Assembly: GCA_903838995.1 (NCBI GenBank)
Contig: CAIMAP010000026.1
Location: forward strand, 1 to 42,863
Reading direction: 5' to 3'
Source: an uncultured bacterium
GTDB taxonomy: Bacteria > Bacteroidota > Bacteroidia > Sphingobacteriales > Sphingobacteriaceae
DNA length: 42,863 nucleotides
Positions within the stretch are counted from its first letter, which is position 1. Each line of letters starts with the position of its first letter. Shown here in pieces: positions 22,156-31,775 of this stretch. A program made the translations under genes and the position numbers. The notes under the pieces were generated by a model that was not told where the DNA came from, searched no databases, and saw only the letters and a program-made list of their open reading frames with translations.

Positions 22156-22863
22156 ATGAAAAAACTAAACATCGGAATTTTAGCACTATCGCTATTACTT
22201 TTTATCAACTGTAGCAATGGCCAAAATGCCAAAACAAATGTAGATGCCAATACATTTAATGAGCTTTTAAAAGCTACCCATCAAGCGCAATTAATAGATG
22301 TAAGAACGCCAGAAGAATTTGCAAAAGGACATTTAATTAATGCCCTTAACTTTGATTGGAATGGCAATGAATTCGATAAACAAGTAAGCAGTTTAAATAA
22401 AGAGGCAAATGTATTTGTGTACTGTTTAAGCGGAGGTAGAAGCGCCGGAGCTGCAGCACAACTTCGATCTGCTGGTTTTAAAAATGTAATTGAGCTAAAC
22501 GGCGGAATTATGAAATGGCGCGGTGCAAATCTACCAGAAACCACCGAGGCTACGATTCAAAATACCGGCATGAGTGTAGCAGATTTTCAGCATCTCACCC
22601 AATCAGATAAAATTGTTTTAGTAGATTTTTATGCAGATTGGTGTGCACCTTGTAAGAAAATGAAACCTTACCTTTTAGAAATTGAGAAAGAAATGAGCGC
22701 TGATGTTATTTTGGTAAGAATCAACGCAGACGATAACCAAGCGCTTTGTAAATCATTAAAAATAGATGCTTTACCCGTTTTGCAAGTTTATAAAGCTGGC
22801 CAATTAACATGGAATCAAATTGGATTTGTAGATAAGACAACTGTTTTAAAACAATTAAAATAA
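22156..22863 (+). CDS. Exported rhodanese-thioredoxin fusion, probable lipoprotein
   Basis: LLLFINCSNG lipobox-like; rhodanese loop VYCLSGGRSAGAA; thioredoxin VDFYADWCAPCKKMKP. Confidence 0.92.
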   Translation: MKKLNIGILALSLLLFINCSNGQNAKTNVDANTFNELLKATHQAQLIDVRTPEEFAKGHLINALNFDWNGNEFDKQVSSLNKEANVFVYCLSGGRSAGAAAQLRSAGFKNVIELNGGIMKWRGANLPETTEATIQNTGMSVADFQHLTQSDKIVLVDFYADWCAPCKKMKPYLLEIEKEMSADVILVRINADDNQALCKSLKIDALPVLQVYKAGQLTWNQIGFVDKTTVLKQLK

Positions 22864-22876
22864 AATATCCTCAGAT

Positions 22877-22911
22877 TAAAAAAGGCTTCGAATTTATCGA
22901 GGCCTTTTTTT
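22877..22911. terminator. Bidirectional terminator between convergent genes
   Basis: AAAAAAGGC..CGA-ATTTA-TCG..GGCCTTTTTTT. Confidence 0.75.
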
Positions 22912-23581
22912 ATGATAATGTTTTAAATAACATGTCTTCTAAAAAATTCGCTACAAATTCGGATTTGTTTTTTGTTTGCACATCGGTTAACCTAGGCAAA
23001 TAATCAATAAAAAACTTTTCGTGATGAGAAGCCTCAATGATAGTACTAGTAAGCGATTTAGGGTATTTATATTTAGGATTGTATAATTCAATAATTGCTG
23101 CAATGCTAGCGCATAATTCTTTATATGGCAGAAAAACTTCTGCATTATTTATCTCTTTTACTTCTTTTACCAAATAAACTTTACTGCTTTCGGAAATTAC
23201 AATTTGATTCAACCATTTGTTATTATAGACTAAATCGCCCGCACTATCGGGTAGCTCATGAGTTAATAAATGAATGACTGCTTTTAATTGCTGCTTTGGC
23301 TCTTTGATATTTTTTAATTGATAATCCACCAAGAAAGACATATAAGACCAATACCAATTTAAAATATAGAGCAATAAACGGTGTTTGTTTTCGAAATAAC
23401 GATAGATTGTTGCTTCGGTTGTGCCCATTTCTGTGGCTAACTTTTTGAAAGTAAAATGTTCAAAACCTAGCGTATAGATTAAATCAATGGCATTTTTTAC
23501 AATGGCTTTCCCAATTTCGGAGCTTTCTGGGTCTCTCAAATAAATATAATCATTTACCTTAAATCGTAGCTGGAAGTCCAT
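22910..23581 (-). CDS. TetR-family transcriptional regulator
   Basis: HTH GFEHFTFKKLATEMGTTEATIYRYFENKHRLLLYILNWYW. Confidence 0.92.
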   Translation of the reverse strand: MDFQLRFKVNDYIYLRDPESSEIGKAIVKNAIDLIYTLGFEHFTFKKLATEMGTTEATIYRYFENKHRLLLYILNWYWSYMSFLVDYQLKNIKEPKQQLKAVIHLLTHELPDSAGDLVYNNKWLNQIVISESSKVYLVKEVKEINNAEVFLPYKELCASIAAIIELYNPKYKYPKSLTSTIIEASHHEKFFIDYLPRLTDVQTKNKSEFVANFLEDMLFKTLS

Positions 23582-23609
23582 AAAAGCTTATTTCTTTCTT
23601 TAAATCAAT

Positions 23610-23617
23610 CAAATATA
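23610..23617 (-). promoter_or_regulatory. -7 box TATATTTG for the tetR gene
   Basis: CAAATATA on + strand, 29 bp upstream of the tetR start. Confidence 0.5.
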
Positions 23618-23653
23618 ACCAAATTAGTAACGACATCATTACAATTCTTTACA

Positions 23654-23687
23654 ATAGTAATACTATTATTTAATATAGTATTACTAT
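23654..23687. promoter_or_regulatory. Double palindromic operator: ATAGTAATACTAT-N8-ATAGTATTACTAT
   Basis: Two near-perfect 13-bp palindromes (23654-23666, 23675-23687), exact reverse complements, centres 21 bp apart, between tetR and bestrophin genes. Confidence 0.8.
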
Positions 23688-23692
23688 ATTTG
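23685..23692 (+). promoter_or_regulatory. -7 box TATATTTG for the bestrophin gene
   Basis: TAnnTTTG match overlapping the proximal palindrome, 20 bp before the ATG. Confidence 0.55.
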
Positions 23693-23711
23693 CAAATAAT
23701 CTATTGTTAAT

Positions 23712-24599
23712 ATGATCATCAATAAATCAATTCCATTAAAATACTTATTCAACAAAGTAAAGCTTGAGCTAATCTATGTATTGATTATAGCTGTTATCGT
23801 ATACTATATTACACATATTTTTCGAAATAGCATCCCAGAGATGCCTTTAACCATTCCTGCATTTATTGGTACCTCTATTTCAATTTTAATTTCATTTAAA
23901 CTCAACCAATCTTACGACCGCTGGTGGGAAGCTAGAAAAATTTGGGGAAGCATTGTGAATGACTCTCGTTCCTTAATTCTTCAATTTAAACAGTACTTAC
24001 CAGATAACGAAAACATCAACAAAATTGCTTACCGTCAAATTGCATGGTGTTATGCATTAGGCGAGAGTTTAAGAGGTTTAGATGCTAAGGAAAACTTAAA
24101 AAAATATTTAAACGAAATGGAATTGGAAGAAATAAATAAACAGAGCAATATACCTTTAGCCATTATTCAACATCACTATAAAGATTTAAAACAATTTAAA
24201 AATGGGGAAAAAATAAATCAATTTTCAGAAGTACAATTAGATAATACACTGGTAAGACTAGTAGATGCAATGGGGAAAGCAGAGCGAATTAAAAGCACGG
24301 TATTCCCCGTTACCTACCGTATATTCTTACACCTGATGATTTATTTATTTACCATCACCCTTTCTATTTCTCTTAAAAATATTGAAAGCTTTTTTGAAAT
24401 TCCATTATTACTGGTGTTGTCTGCCGCATTCTTTTTATTAGAAAAATCGGCCACACTCATACAAGATCCATTTGAAAACAGACCAACGGATACAGCTGTT
24501 ACCGCCATTGCAAGAACAATCGAAATCAATATTAAAAATATTATTGAAGATAAAAATATACCAGAAAAATTAAACGCAAACCATTTTTACCTTAACTAA
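23712..24599 (+). CDS. Bestrophin-family (UPF0187/YneE-like) anion channel
   Basis: Multi-TM; FKLNQSYDRWWEARKIWGSIVNDSRSL and DPFENRPTDTAVTAIARTIEINI motifs. Confidence 0.92.
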   Translation: MIINKSIPLKYLFNKVKLELIYVLIIAVIVYYITHIFRNSIPEMPLTIPAFIGTSISILISFKLNQSYDRWWEARKIWGSIVNDSRSLILQFKQYLPDNENINKIAYRQIAWCYALGESLRGLDAKENLKKYLNEMELEEINKQSNIPLAIIQHHYKDLKQFKNGEKINQFSEVQLDNTLVRLVDAMGKAERIKSTVFPVTYRIFLHLMIYLFTITLSISLKNIESFFEIPLLLVLSAAFFLLEKSATLIQDPFENRPTDTAVTAIARTIEINIKNIIEDKNIPEKLNANHFYLN

Positions 24600-24600
24600 C

Positions 24601-25221
24601 ATGAGAACACATTCAAAAGAAACACAAGCACAATTGAATCCGGACTTAGCTTTGGAAATTTTAAAAGAAGGTAACGACCGTTTTGTTAAAAATTTAAAAG
24701 CCAATCGAAATTTATTACAACAAGTAAACGAAACCGCAGAAGGACAATTTCCATTTGCCACCATTTTAAGTTGCATAGATTCTAGAACTTCTGCTGAATT
24801 AATTTTTGACCAAGGCTTAGGCGATGTTTTTAGCATTCGAATTGCCGGTAATATTTTAAATGAAGATATTTTAGGTAGTATGGAATTTGCGACCAAAGTA
24901 GTGGGCACAAAAATCATCATCGTATTAGGCCATACCAAATGTGGCGCCATTGTTGGTGCGTGTAACAATGTAGCATTAGGTAATTTAACTGCGTTACTTG
25001 ATAAAGTAAAACCAGCCATTGCCATTGAAAAAGAAACCACTGAAAACAGAACAGGAAGCAATGTGCGTTTTGTAGATAATGTAACAACCAATAATGTCAT
25101 TCATACCATCGAAAGAATTAGACGCGAAAGTCCAATTATTCTAGATTTAGAAAATACCGGGGCGATTAAAATTGTTGGAGCGATCTACAATGTAGATACG
25201 GGAAGTGTGAACTTTCTATAG
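24601..25221 (+). CDS. Beta-class carbonic anhydrase
   Basis: SCIDSRTSAELIFDQGLGDVFSIRIAGN and GHTKCGAIVGA zinc-binding motifs. Confidence 0.95.
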   Translation: MRTHSKETQAQLNPDLALEILKEGNDRFVKNLKANRNLLQQVNETAEGQFPFATILSCIDSRTSAELIFDQGLGDVFSIRIAGNILNEDILGSMEFATKVVGTKIIIVLGHTKCGAIVGACNNVALGNLTALLDKVKPAIAIEKETTENRTGSNVRFVDNVTTNNVIHTIERIRRESPIILDLENTGAIKIVGAIYNVDTGSVNFL

Positions 25222-25236
25222 ATTCCTTTTTTTTCT

Positions 25237-25244
25237 TACCTTTG
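25237..25244 (+). promoter_or_regulatory. -7 box TACCTTTG for adk
   Basis: TAnnTTTG match, 26 bp upstream of the adk ATG. Confidence 0.5.
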
Positions 25245-25269
25245 AAGGATTAAGATTAAAATTGAATTT

Positions 25270-25845
25270 ATGCTAAATATTGTACTTTTTGGCCCTCCAG
25301 GTGCTGGCAAAGGCACACAATCTGAAAAATTAATTGCTAAATACGCGCTTGTTCACCTTTCAACAGGCGATATTTTAAGAGCAGAAATCACGGCAGGCAC
25401 CGCTTTAGGTTTAGAAGCTAAAAAGCTGATGGACCAAGGCATATTGGTTCCAGACGAGGTGGTAATTGGTATGATTAGCAATAAATTGGATGCCAATAAA
25501 GATGCAAATGGTTTTATATTCGATGGATTTCCAAGAACAGTAGCACAAGCCAGCGCTTTAGATACCTTATTAGCGAGTAAAAATAGTACTATTTCCATGA
25601 TGATTTCTTTAGTCGTTGCCGACGAAGAATTAAAAAGCCGTTTACTTTTAAGAGGTAAAGATTCGGGCCGCGCAGACGATGCCAATCCTGTTATTATTGA
25701 AAAAAGAATTGAAGAGTACAATAGCAAAACAGCTGCTGTTGCTTCGTTCTACGAAACACAAAATAAATTAAAATCAATCAATGGGATTGGTTCTATTCCA
25801 GAAATTTTCACCCAAATCTGTCTAACAATAGACAGTAATAACTAA
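25270..25845 (+). CDS. adk: Adenylate kinase
   Basis: VLFGPPGAGKGTQSEKL, STGDILRAEI, DGFPRTVAQA. Confidence 0.96.
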   Translation: MLNIVLFGPPGAGKGTQSEKLIAKYALVHLSTGDILRAEITAGTALGLEAKKLMDQGILVPDEVVIGMISNKLDANKDANGFIFDGFPRTVAQASALDTLLASKNSTISMMISLVVADEELKSRLLLRGKDSGRADDANPVIIEKRIEEYNSKTAAVASFYETQNKLKSINGIGSIPEIFTQICLTIDSNN

Positions 25846-25851
25846 TATAAA

Positions 25852-26841
25852 ATGGCAGGTTCCAATTTCGTTGACTACGTAAAAATTTGTTGTCGTACTG
25901 GGGCCGGAGGTGCTGGATCGTTCAGTTTACACCGTGATAAAAAAACGGCTAAAGGTGGACCAGATGGTGGTGATGGTGGCAGAGGCGGACATATTATTTT
26001 ACGAGGCAACAGTCAATTTTGGACTTTACTTCATTTAAAATACCGTAAACATGTGATTGCCGAAAATGGCGCTTATGGCGAAGGTGATTGCCGAAGCGGC
26101 AAGCGTGGTAAAGATGAAATACTAGATGTACCACTCGGTACCATTGCTAAAGATGCCGAAACAGGCGAAGTACATTTTGAAATTACTGAAGAAGGACAAG
26201 AAGTTATTTTAGTACCAGGTGGTCGAGGTGGTTTAGGTAACTGGCACTTTAAAACACCCACTAACCAAACGCCACGATATGCGCAACCTGGCGAACCCGG
26301 TCAAGAATCTTGGAAAATTTTAGAATTAAAATTATTAGCAGATGTTGGATTGGTTGGATTTCCTAATGCAGGTAAATCTACTTTACTTGCTGCGGTGAGT
26401 GCGGCCAAACCAGAAATTGCAGATTATCCATTTACTACCTTAGTACCAAATTTAGGAATTGTAGCGCACAGAGATAGCCGTTCGTTTGTAATGGCAGATA
26501 TTCCTGGAATTATTGAAGGTGCATCGCAAGGCAAAGGTTTAGGGATTCGTTTTTTAAGACATATTGAAAGAAACAGTGTTTTATTATTTTTAGTTCCAGC
26601 CGATAGCAAAGACATTCACGAAGAGTATAAAATATTGTTGAACGAATTAAAACAATACAATCCCGAATTATTAGACAAACCCCGCATGTTGGGTATTTCT
26701 AAAGCCGATCTTTTAGACCAAGAACTCATAGACGAAATCAAGAAAGACCTTCCAAAAATTCCAGTACAATTCTTTTCATCCATTACGCAGCAAGGCATTA
26801 CAGCCCTAAAAGATGAGTTATGGAAAACCATCAATAGTTAA
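25852..26841 (+). CDS. obgE: Obg/CgtA GTPase
   Basis: Gly-rich Obg fold ([19 protein letters not shown]), [19 protein letters not shown]. Confidence 0.97.
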   Translation: MAGSNFVDYVKICCRTGAGGAGSFSLHRDKKTAKGGPDGGDGGRGGHIILRGNSQFWTLLHLKYRKHVIAENGAYGEGDCRSGKRGKDEILDVPLGTIAKDAETGEVHFEITEEGQEVILVPGGRGGLGNWHFKTPTNQTPRYAQPGEPGQESWKILELKLLADVGLVGFPNAGKSTLLAAVSAAKPEIADYPFTTLVPNLGIVAHRDSRSFVMADIPGIIEGASQGKGLGIRFLRHIERNSVLLFLVPADSKDIHEEYKILLNELKQYNPELLDKPRMLGISKADLLDQELIDEIKKDLPKIPVQFFSSITQQGITALKDELWKTINS

Positions 26842-26880
26842 AAGGAATTTCTTTTTTGTTGTATTCTATACACTAATTTT

Positions 26881-26888
26881 TATATTTG
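26881..26888 (+). promoter_or_regulatory. -33/-7 promoter (TTG-N19-TATATTTG) for the KAS-III-like gene
   Basis: TTTTTTGTTG at 26852-26861, TATATTTG at 26881-26888. Confidence 0.6.
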
Positions 26889-26915
26889 GTTAAAGGCTTA
26901 TTAAAAAATAGCACC

Positions 26916-27983
26916 ATGACCAACGTAATTTTGAGTGGTATTGGAAGTTATATTCCAACGCAAACTGTCAAAAATAAAGACTTTCTTCAGACCTCTTTTT
27001 ATGAAGTAAATGGAGAAAAAATATCCCTTGATAACGAAACCATTATTCGAAAATTTAATGCCATAACTGGTATAGATGAACGAAGATATGCTGAGCCCAA
27101 TCAAGTATCTTCCGACCTTGCGCTTATTGCTGCGCAGCGTGCTATTGCCGATGCAGGTTGTGATAAAGAAAGTATCGATACTATAATTTACGCACACAAT
27201 TTTGGTGATGTTGCTTTAGCTAAAGTACAGTCCGATGTTTTACCTAGCTTAGCTTCGAGAGTAAAACATGCATTGGGTATTAAAAATAACAATTGCAATG
27301 CCTATGATTTATTAGCAGGCTGCCCCGGTTGGATACAAGGTGTAATTGTAGCAAGACAGGCATTACTCAGTGGCGATGCAAAAAGAGTTTTGGTAATAGG
27401 CGCCGAAACCCTATCTAGGGTTGTCGATCCGCACGATAGAGACCAAATGATTTATGCTGATGGTGCAGGTGCAGCAATTGTTGAAACCGAAGCATCCGAA
27501 ACTAAACGCGGCATACTCAGCGTAGCTTCTCAAACTTTTACCGAACACGAAGCTTTCTATTTATATTATGGTTGTTCTAATCAAAAAGATTTTTTACCAG
27601 AGAATAATTATATTAAAATGGATGGTCGAAAAATTTATGAATTTGCATTGACCAATGTTCCAAAAGCCATGCAGGTTTGTTTAGACAAAGGAAATATTTC
27701 GATTGATGAATTAGCAAAAGTTTTTTTGCATCAAGCAAACGAAAAAATGGACGAAGCCATTATCAATCGATTCTATAAATTATACGATAAAGCCACGCCA
27801 GAAAATATTATGCCCATGAGTATTCAATTGCTTGGAAATAGTTCTGTTGCAACGGTTCCAACATTATACGATATGGTTTTACAAGGCAAATTAGCGGGTC
27901 ATGAAGTAAAGGCCGGCCAAAAGGTTTTGTTTGCCTCGGTGGGTGCTGGCATGAATATCAACGCTTTTTCGTACCAAGTATAA
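26916..27983 (+). CDS. 3-oxoacyl-ACP synthase III (FabH)-like ketosynthase
   Basis: SGIGSYIPTQTV start, NAYDLLAGCPGWIQGV active-site Cys region, FLHQANEKMDEAI, LLGNSSVATVPTL; ATG 26916 preferred because the track start 26886 lies in the -7 box. Confidence 0.9.
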   Translation: MTNVILSGIGSYIPTQTVKNKDFLQTSFYEVNGEKISLDNETIIRKFNAITGIDERRYAEPNQVSSDLALIAAQRAIADAGCDKESIDTIIYAHNFGDVALAKVQSDVLPSLASRVKHALGIKNNNCNAYDLLAGCPGWIQGVIVARQALLSGDAKRVLVIGAETLSRVVDPHDRDQMIYADGAGAAIVETEASETKRGILSVASQTFTEHEAFYLYYGCSNQKDFLPENNYIKMDGRKIYEFALTNVPKAMQVCLDKGNISIDELAKVFLHQANEKMDEAIINRFYKLYDKATPENIMPMSIQLLGNSSVATVPTLYDMVLQGKLAGHEVKAGQKVLFASVGAGMNINAFSYQV

Positions 27984-28026
27984 GCTTCAAAAACAGCTAT
28001 TTAGCCCTAAAAAGGGCATAAAATAA

Positions 28027-29100
<1,074 letters not shown>

Positions 29101-29107
29101 ATTGGAA

Positions 29108-30304
29108 TTAGGAAAGTATAGCCGCAACACCTGGCAATACTTTTCCTTCCATATATTCTAACAATGCACCGCCACCGGTCGATACATAAGATACCTGATC
29201 GGATAAATTAAATTTAGCCACCGCTGCTGCAGAGTCTCCTCCTCCTATTAATGAAAAGGCACCCGCTTGTGTTGCTTTAACTACGGCTATTGCAACGGCT
29301 TTGGTTCCTGCTTCAAAATTACTCATTTCAAAAACACCCATCGGACCATTCCATAAAATAGTTTTTGATTGCGCTAAAATTTCTTCTATCACTTGAATAC
29401 TTTTTTCGCCAATATCTAATCCCATCCAACCATCTGGAATGGCATTGTTCATAGCCGTCGAAATATTTGCATCATTACTAAAGGCATCTGCAATAACAGA
29501 ATCTATGGGTAAACATAAATTCACGCCTTTATCTTTTGCTTGTTGAATTAAAGAAAGCGCCAAAGGAATTTTATCTTCTTCTACTAAAGACGATCCGATG
29601 TTTCCTCCCAATGCTTTGGCAAATGTATAAGCCATGCCTCCGCCAATAACTAAATGATCTACTCGGTCAATTAATTTTTCGATTAATAAAATTTTATCGG
29701 AAACTTTTGCACCACCCATAATGGCTGTGTATGGCTTAACGGCGGCGTGTAAAACTTTCTCGGCATTGGCTAGTTCACTAGCCATTACATAACCAAACAT
29801 TTTATTTTCAGAAAAAAATTGCGCAACAATAGTAGTAGATGCATGCGCACGGTGTGCAGTACCAAATGCATCATTCACATACACATCGCCTAATGCGGCT
29901 AATTTTTTAGCAAATTCGATATCGCCTTTTTCTTCTTCTTTATAAAACCTTAAATTTTCTAATAATAAAATTTCGCCAGCTTGTAAATGCCTCGCTAATT
30001 GATTCGCATTTTCTCCAATACAATCATCGGCAAATTTTACAGCAGCTTGGGTAATTTCGGCTAAGTGTTTTACTAAATGCACTAGCGAATATTTTGGCGT
30101 AGGACCTTCTTTTGGTCTACCTAAATGCGACATTAATACAATCGATCCGCCATCTTTTAAAATTTTCTGAATGGTTGGAATAGCAGCACGCATGCGCGTA
30201 TCATCGGTAATTTCAAAATCTGCATTAAGAGGAACATTAAAGTCGACACGAATTAATGCGCGCTTTTGATTAAAATTAAATTGATCGATTGTTGGAAATG
30301 ACAT
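29108..30304 (-). CDS. pgk: Phosphoglycerate kinase
   Basis: [48 protein letters not shown]. Confidence 0.97.
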   Translation of the reverse strand: MSFPTIDQFNFNQKRALIRVDFNVPLNADFEITDDTRMRAAIPTIQKILKDGGSIVLMSHLGRPKEGPTPKYSLVHLVKHLAEITQAAVKFADDCIGENANQLARHLQAGEILLLENLRFYKEEEKGDIEFAKKLAALGDVYVNDAFGTAHRAHASTTIVAQFFSENKMFGYVMASELANAEKVLHAAVKPYTAIMGGAKVSDKILLIEKLIDRVDHLVIGGGMAYTFAKALGGNIGSSLVEEDKIPLALSLIQQAKDKGVNLCLPIDSVIADAFSNDANISTAMNNAIPDGWMGLDIGEKSIQVIEEILAQSKTILWNGPMGVFEMSNFEAGTKAVAIAVVKATQAGAFSLIGGGDSAAAVAKFNLSDQVSYVSTGGGALLEYMEGKVLPGVAAILS

Positions 30305-30329
30305 AAATAAAAATTGAAAAAATTAAAAA

Positions 30330-31337
30330 TTAGTCGATTAACCTGATGCGTTCTACAACATCTGCCATTCGACTCGAGTAAGCCCATTCGTTATCGTACC
30401 ATCCTACTACTTTTACTAAACGCCCTACCACCGAGGTTAATTCGGAATCAAATACACAAGAATGTGTGTTTTCTTGAATATCAATAGAAACAATAGGATC
30501 AGAAGTATATTGTAAGATTCCTTTTAAACTATTTTGTGATGCATGTAAAAATGCTTCGTTGATTTGTGCAACGGTAACTTGCTTTTTTAAGATGCAGGTA
30601 AAATCTGTTAAAGATCCATTTGGCACCGGAACCCTAATACCTGCACCGCCTAACTTACCTGTTAAATGCGGGAAGATAGAAGTAATGGCTTTTGCTGCAC
30701 CAGTGCTGGTAGGTATCATCGATACCGCGGCAGCTCTTGCTCTTCTTAAATCGCGATGTGGTGCATCGTGTAAGTTTTGATCGCTGGTATAAGAATGTAC
30801 TGTTGTAATGTATCCATCTTCAATACCACCCAGCTCGTCTAATATTTTCACCATCGGTGCCACATTATTAGTGGTACAAGAAGCATTCGAAATTATTTTT
30901 GCATTCCAGTCTATCTGCGCATCGTTCACGCCTAAAACGATAGTAGGAATAAGTTTATCTGCTGCTGGTGCCGAAAGTATTACACGCGCAGCTCCAGCTT
31001 GTAAATGTTTAGCAGCTAATTCGCTTGTTAAAAATTTACCCGTCGATTCTATCACTACATGTACTGCTAATTCCTTCCAAGGCAGACTTTCTGGCTCTTT
31101 AAAGGCAAAACAAGGTATCACAAGTTCGTTGATACATAAATTATTGCCATCGGCCTTGATATCGGCTACTAAGCCCCTATGAATAGAGTCGTATTTTAAT
31201 AAATGAGCCAAAGTTGCGGCATCTGCCAAATCGTTAATAGCAACCACTTGGATGTGTGGATTTGCTAACAATCTTCTTAAGGTAATGCGGCCAATGCGGC
31301 CAAAACCATTAATTGCAACCCTTATGCTATTTTTCAT
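30330..31337 (-). CDS. Second GAPDH paralog (GapB/Gap2-like)
   Basis: [64 protein letters not shown]. Confidence 0.93.
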   Translation of the reverse strand: MKNSIRVAINGFGRIGRITLRRLLANPHIQVVAINDLADAATLAHLLKYDSIHRGLVADIKADGNNLCINELVIPCFAFKEPESLPWKELAVHVVIESTGKFLTSELAAKHLQAGAARVILSAPAADKLIPTIVLGVNDAQIDWNAKIISNASCTTNNVAPMVKILDELGGIEDGYITTVHSYTSDQNLHDAPHRDLRRARAAAVSMIPTSTGAAKAITSIFPHLTGKLGGAGIRVPVPNGSLTDFTCILKKQVTVAQINEAFLHASQNSLKGILQYTSDPIVSIDIQENTHSCVFDSELTSVVGRLVKVVGWYDNEWAYSSRMADVVERIRLID

Positions 31338-31462
31338 GCTTCAAAAATACAAATAAAGAATGAGGAGGTAAAATAGTGGAACTGAGGCATTCGGCTTATT
31401 TTTTCAAATAAATTTTGTTTGACTGATTCAAAAGTCTATTTTTGCATTCCATTCTAACAAAT

Positions 31463-31534
31463 GGCCCGTTCGTCTAGGGGTTAGGACAGGAGATTTTCAT
31501 TCTTCAAACAGGGGTTCGATTCCCCTACGGGCTA
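31463..31534 (+). tRNA. tRNA-Glu (anticodon TTC)
   Basis: Acceptor GGCCCGT/ACGGGCT, anticodon arm GGAGA-TTTTCAT-TCTTC, T-arm GGGGTTCGATTCCCC. Confidence 0.93.
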
Positions 31535-31539
31535 CAGAT

Positions 31540-31649
31540 GATCAAAGCGTGAAAACGCGAAATGAAGCGAGCAAATAAAAATGCTCGCTTTTTTTATTTG
31601 CTCGAAAATGAGCGCTGACTCGCGCATAGCGAGGCAGTACGCTTTGATC
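31540..31649. repeat. 110-bp imperfect palindrome inside the tRNA-Glu repeat pair
   Basis: Outer arms GATCAAAGCGT/ACGCTTTGATC and inner arms CGAGCAAATAAAAA/TTTTTATTTGCTCG, both exact. Confidence 0.8.
31565..31597 (+). terminator. Terminator-like hairpin AAGCGAGCA...TGCTCGCTT + T-run
   Basis: 9-bp exact arms (31565-31573, 31582-31590) followed by TTTTT. Confidence 0.7.
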
Positions 31650-31710
31650 CATTTCTGAGTTTAAGGGGAACTTTGTTGAAAACAAAAATCCCCTACGGGC
31701 TACCAAATAA

Positions 31711-31739
31711 AAGCTTCACATTCGTGAGGCTTTTTTTGT
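31711..31739 (+). terminator. Intrinsic terminator beyond displaced tRNA-Glu 3' end
   Basis: GCTTCAC-ATTC-GTGAGGC + TTTTTTTG. Confidence 0.8.
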
Positions 31740-31775
31740 TTGTATCGAAAAAAAAGGATAGTCGATGGCTCAAAA

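Larger units (their letters stand above)
31521..31703 (+). repeat. Direct repeat of tRNA-Glu 3' end (TCCCCTACGGGCTAC) bracketing a 153-bp hairpin-rich spacer
   Basis: 15-nt exact repeat at 31521-31535 and 31689-31703; second copy followed by CA, giving CCA. Confidence 0.85.

Noticed and set aside
24570-25100. 176-aa minus-strand ORF opposite the carbonic anhydrase
   Set aside because: Low-complexity Thr/Ser/Val-rich translation entirely antisense to a clear beta-carbonic anhydrase; shadow ORF
25353-25727. 124-aa minus-strand ORF opposite adk
   Set aside because: Antisense to a conserved enzyme with no recognisable motif or upstream signals
30808-31182. 124-aa plus-strand ORF opposite the second GAPDH
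   Set aside because: Antisense shadow of a conserved GAPDH frame
30330-31337. Second GAPDH as a pseudogene
   Set aside because: Full length, intact catalytic SNASCTTN and C-terminal WYDNEW motifs, no frameshift
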